Shown here: in pieces, positions 61,649 to 64,000 of the stretch
Layout: every line of letters begins with the position of its first letter
How positions within the stretch are numbered: position 1 is the stretch's first letter
Assembly: GCA_965218045.1 (NCBI GenBank)
Contig: CBDCJX010000001.1
Location: 62,001-126,000 of the forward strand
DNA: 64,000 bases
Origin: CAVRCA01 sp965218045
Lineage (GTDB): Bacteria; Pseudomonadota; Alphaproteobacteria; Acetobacterales; Acetobacteraceae
Direction of reading: 5' to 3'
Made by a program: the position numbers and the translations under genes
The notes under the pieces: generated by a model
Told to the model about the DNA's origin: nothing
Database searches by the model: none
What the model saw: the letters and a program-made list of their open reading frames with translations, nothing else

Positions 61649-62890
61649 ATGCATCTGATGTATTTCACCGAGCAGCCGATGTCGGCCTACTCGGCCGAGG
61701 AAGGGCTGAAATACGGCGCGACGGCGCTGATGTTCTCCAACAAGCACTATGATCCCGTCGCCGGCAGCCGGTTGTACAACCAGTACCTCGAAGATTACAT
61801 CTACGCCGAGGAAGTCGGCATCGAAGGCATCATGCTGAACGAGCATCACAATGCTCCGTTCTGCATGCAGGCCAAGACCAACGTTTTCGCCTCGATCCTC
61901 GCCGGGGTGACCAAGAAGCCGAAGATCGTCATCCTCGGTAATCCGCTACCGCTGTCCGAGAACCCGGTCCGTCTCGCCGAAGAGCTGGCGATGATCGACA
62001 TGATCTCGAAGGGGCGGCTGGTCTCCGGCTTCGTCCGGGGCGGCGGACAGGAGCAGCTCGCGACCGGCGTCAACCCGGCGTTCAATCGCGAGCGCTTCGT
62101 CGAGGCGCACGACCTCATCGTCAAGGCGTGGACGACCCCGGGGCCGTTCCGCTGGGAGGGCACGCATTATCAGCACCGCGTGGTGAACCCGTGGGCGGTG
62201 CCGTTGCAGAAGCCCTATCCGCGCGTGTGGATCCCCGGCGTGCTGAGCCGCGAGACCGTGGTCTGGACGGCGCAGCAGCGTTATCCATACATTTGCCTCA
62301 ACACCTCGATCGAGGCGACGAAGAAGATCTGGGAGACGTATGACGGCGCGGCAGCCGAGGTGGGCTACGAGCCCGGCCCGGAGAACCGCGGCTACCTGAT
62401 CCGTTGCCACGTGTCGGACAACGAGGAGAAGGCCAAGCGGAACGCGCGCCAGTTCATGTGGATGCAGGGCGAGTTCACCGGGCTTGCGCATCCGGTATGG
62501 TCGAGCCCGTCGGGCTACTTCTCCCCCAGCCAGCGCCGCGGCTTCGTCGAATTCGCCACCGGGCGCGCGGTCAGTCCACGCGGCAATCCGACCTTCGAGG
62601 ACCAGCTCGACAGCATGATGATCATCGCCGGCACCCCCGACCAGGTGATCGCCAAGCTGAAATACATCATGGAAGAGACGCGCCCGGGCATCATGGCGCT
62701 GTGGGGCAATGACGGCTCGGTCCCGCCGGAGGACGCGCGCACCTGCATCCGCTTGCTCGGTCAGGAGGTCATGCCGGCGCTGAAGGAGTACGGCCGCCAG
62801 CTCGGCCTGACCGATCCGTTCGAGATCGACGCGCCGGTTCACCTGCGTTACTCACAAGATCTCAAGCAGCCGGCCGTCGCCGCCGAGTAG
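61649..62890 (+). CDS. Luciferase-like (LLM class) flavin-dependent monooxygenase
   Basis: A 413-residue FMN-dependent bacterial-luciferase-fold enzyme. Signature parts are MYFTEQPMSAYSAEEG near the start, the active-site segment EGIMLNEHHNAPFC, LAEELAMIDMISKGRLVSGF and RGGGQEQLATGVNP. The family oxidises aldehydes, sulphonates, alkanes or xenobiotics with a flavin reductase partner; the substrate is not assignable. It follows the alpha/beta-fold gene by 27 bp in one operon. AGGGAGGA lies upstream of the ATG at 61649. Confidence 0.9.
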   Translation: MHLMYFTEQPMSAYSAEEGLKYGATALMFSNKHYDPVAGSRLYNQYLEDYIYAEEVGIEGIMLNEHHNAPFCMQAKTNVFASILAGVTKKPKIVILGNPLPLSENPVRLAEELAMIDMISKGRLVSGFVRGGGQEQLATGVNPAFNRERFVEAHDLIVKAWTTPGPFRWEGTHYQHRVVNPWAVPLQKPYPRVWIPGVLSRETVVWTAQQRYPYICLNTSIEATKKIWETYDGAAAEVGYEPGPENRGYLIRCHVSDNEEKAKRNARQFMWMQGEFTGLAHPVWSSPSGYFSPSQRRGFVEFATGRAVSPRGNPTFEDQLDSMMIIAGTPDQVIAKLKYIMEETRPGIMALWGNDGSVPPEDARTCIRLLGQEVMPALKEYGRQLGLTDPFEIDAPVHLRYSQDLKQPAVAAE

Positions 62891-62906
62891 ATTTCTGCTG
62901 GCCTGA

Positions 62907-62934
62907 GACCCCCGGCCGCTCGCGGCGGGGGGTC
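62907..62934 (+). terminator. Strong GC hairpin after the monooxygenase gene
   Basis: GACCCCC pairs with GGGGGTC and an inner GCCG with CGGC around CTCG, 17 bp downstream of the stop. It has no T-run, so it could be a terminator or a processing/attenuation hairpin. Confidence 0.45.
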
Positions 62935-62978
62935 GGCGCGCCCAGTCGACTTCTCCCAAGACCCAAGCAAGGGATGGC

Positions 62979-63614
62979 ATGAGCGGTTCGCCGGAACTGC
63001 CAGCTGAAGCGTTCAACAAGGCCGATCCCGAGCCGGATGCGCTGTTCTACGCCGAGCCGCGCTTCGTAACGCACATCGACGACCAGGCGATCGAGGCAGT
63101 CACCCGCCTCTATCGCGAGATGCTGCCGCCCGGCGGCGTGATCCTCGATCTGATGAGCAGCTGGATCAGCCATCTGCCGGACGAGATGACCTTCTCGCGC
63201 GTGATCGGCCACGGGATGAACGCGGAGGAACTGGCGGCCAACCCGCGCCTCGACGAGTGGTTCGTGCAGGATCTCAACGCGAACCCAAGCGTCGACCTGC
63301 CGGCGGAGAGTATCGACGCCGCCTGCCTCTGCGTCTCGGTGCAATACCTGCAACGCCCGATCGAGGTATTTCGCGAGGTCGCGCGCATCTTGCGACCGGG
63401 CTGCCCGATGGTCGTGACCTTCTCGAACCGATGCTTTCCAACGAAAGCGATTGCAATCTGGCAGGCGCTCGACGGTCGCGAGCAGCAGGGGCTGGTATCA
63501 GCCTACATGCACCAGGCCGGGTTTGCTCGGGTGGAGACCGGCGCGGTGTTGCCGGCATACAGCGACCCGCTTTGGGCGGTCATCGGCTACACCGGCTCGT
63601 CGAGCTCCGGGTAG
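62979..63614 (+). CDS. Class I SAM-dependent methyltransferase
   Basis: A 211-residue protein with the methyltransferase_11-like layout. Motif I-like LPPGGVILDLMSSWISHLPD replaces the usual Gly-rich loop, motif II is SIDAACLCVSVQYL and motif III is ARILRPGCPMVVTFSNRCFP. The methyl acceptor is unknown. Its 3' end overlaps the convergent GST gene by 28 bp. The RBS AAGCAAGGGATGGC precedes the ATG at 62979. It may belong to the operon starting with the alpha/beta-fold gene, though a hairpin lies between. Confidence 0.8.
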   Translation: MSGSPELPAEAFNKADPEPDALFYAEPRFVTHIDDQAIEAVTRLYREMLPPGGVILDLMSSWISHLPDEMTFSRVIGHGMNAEELAANPRLDEWFVQDLNANPSVDLPAESIDAACLCVSVQYLQRPIEVFREVARILRPGCPMVVTFSNRCFPTKAIAIWQALDGREQQGLVSAYMHQAGFARVETGAVLPAYSDPLWAVIGYTGSSSSG

Positions 63615-64000
63615 CGCCGGAAGATGCCCTGGTTGTTGAACGGCAGCCGCCGATCGGAGGCGAGGTAGGCCGCGACGCGCGGACGTGATGCGATCGCGTC
63701 GTGCAGCCCGACCACGCGGGGACACTCCCGCTCCAGCCGCGCCATTGCGCGCGGAAACGCGTAGCGCAGCCCGGCGATGATCTGAAACAGCGACAGCTCG
63801 GCATACGTCACGGCGTTGCCGACACCAGCCGGATCGCGTGCGACGACCCGCTCGAAATAGCCGAGGTACTTGGCGGCACGCACCGCGAGGAAGTCGGCGG
63901 CGCGACGCCTGGCCTCGGCGCGTTGGTCCTCGTAGTAGAGGCCGCTGGCAATGGGATGATGCGTGTCGTGGATTTCCTGCACGAAGTCGGCGATCGTGAG
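63587..64000 (-). CDS. Glutathione S-transferase C-terminal region (partial, 5' end outside window)
   Basis: The frame runs past the right edge without a start; 138 codons are visible. The sequence TIADFVQEIHDTHHPIASG followed by LAVRAAKYLGYFERVV and the NAVTYAELSLFQII block is the helical C-terminal GST domain, with the N-cap motif position of NAVTYAEL resembling the S/T-x-x-D/E of that family. An apparent ATG at 63982 lies inside the conserved helix, so it is not the start. It is convergent with the methyltransferase gene. Confidence 0.8.
   Translation of the reverse strand, partial: LTIADFVQEIHDTHHPIASGLYYEDQRAEARRRAADFLAVRAAKYLGYFERVVARDPAGVGNAVTYAELSLFQIIAGLRYAFPRAMARLERECPRVVGLHDAIASRPRVAAYLASDRRLPFNNQGIFRRYPELDEPV

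Overview
The window reads as chromosome from a high-GC alphaproteobacterium, probably in the Acetobacteraceae/Rhodospirillales (inference from GC, alternative complex III, the rpoH and serC-serA arrangement, and frequent GTG/TTG starts). No tRNA, rRNA or CRISPR array was seen. Most of it is ordinary dense coding sequence. Two low-GC genes (about 28.7-29.9 kb and 59.3-60.6 kb), one insertion sequence and several decayed genes interrupt it.

Layout. 0-4.3 kb (minus): actA-actB-actC of alternative complex III, with actC cut by the window edge. 4.4-5.5 kb: a MetE-like methyltransferase, then a 5'-damaged SMR exporter. 6.0-10.7 kb (minus): a catabolic-looking operon of YdcF-like protein, nitronate monooxygenase, an orphan ABC binding protein, a RuBisCO-like protein, a cupin and a coiled-coil protein. 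10.8-24.4 kb: a PhyH dioxygenase and an envelope/exopolysaccharide region with two different GH16 enzymes, an E1-nitroreductase fusion, a PEP-CTERM protein with a consensus sigma-54 promoter, an RND pump, an outer-membrane barrel and a Wza-type export lipoprotein. 24.4-28.4 kb: TauD-type dioxygenase, cysS, a TrmJ-type methyltransferase and a crotonase. 28.4-30.2 kb: an islet with a wrecked Uma2 nuclease and an orphan, low-GC DndB-like gene. 30.2-35.7 kb: rpsD, prfC, a bicupin, a residual GST scar, an MFS exporter and a DUF3597 protein. 35.7-38.3 kb: a PEP-CTERM metalloprotease gene split by a 1.6-kb IS1595-type element that can be reassembled in frame.

38.4-54.3 kb is a housekeeping block. 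It holds a GT2 enzyme, grxD-bolA, purL-purQ-purS-purC, a TANGO2-like protein, purB, an rluD-type pseudouridine synthase, rpoH, a pseudokinase with its membrane partner, purA and hisZ. The pur genes show GTGA-type translational coupling and are spread over several minus-strand units. 54.4-59.1 kb carries a secreted protein made of 15-residue tandem repeats, an OafA-type acyltransferase and serC-serA. 59.3-60.6 kb holds a low-GC fusion of a P-loop nucleotide-kinase-like domain to a Nudix hydrolase, the best candidate here for an undescribed (possibly defence) activity. 60.8-64 kb has an alpha/beta-hydrolase without its nucleophile, a luciferase-like monooxygenase, a methyltransferase and a GST cut by the window end.

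Links worth holding: the PEP-CTERM proteins, GH16 enzymes and export lipoprotein suggest a surface-polysaccharide lifestyle. The DndB-like and kinase-Nudix genes stand out by composition as probable transferred genes.
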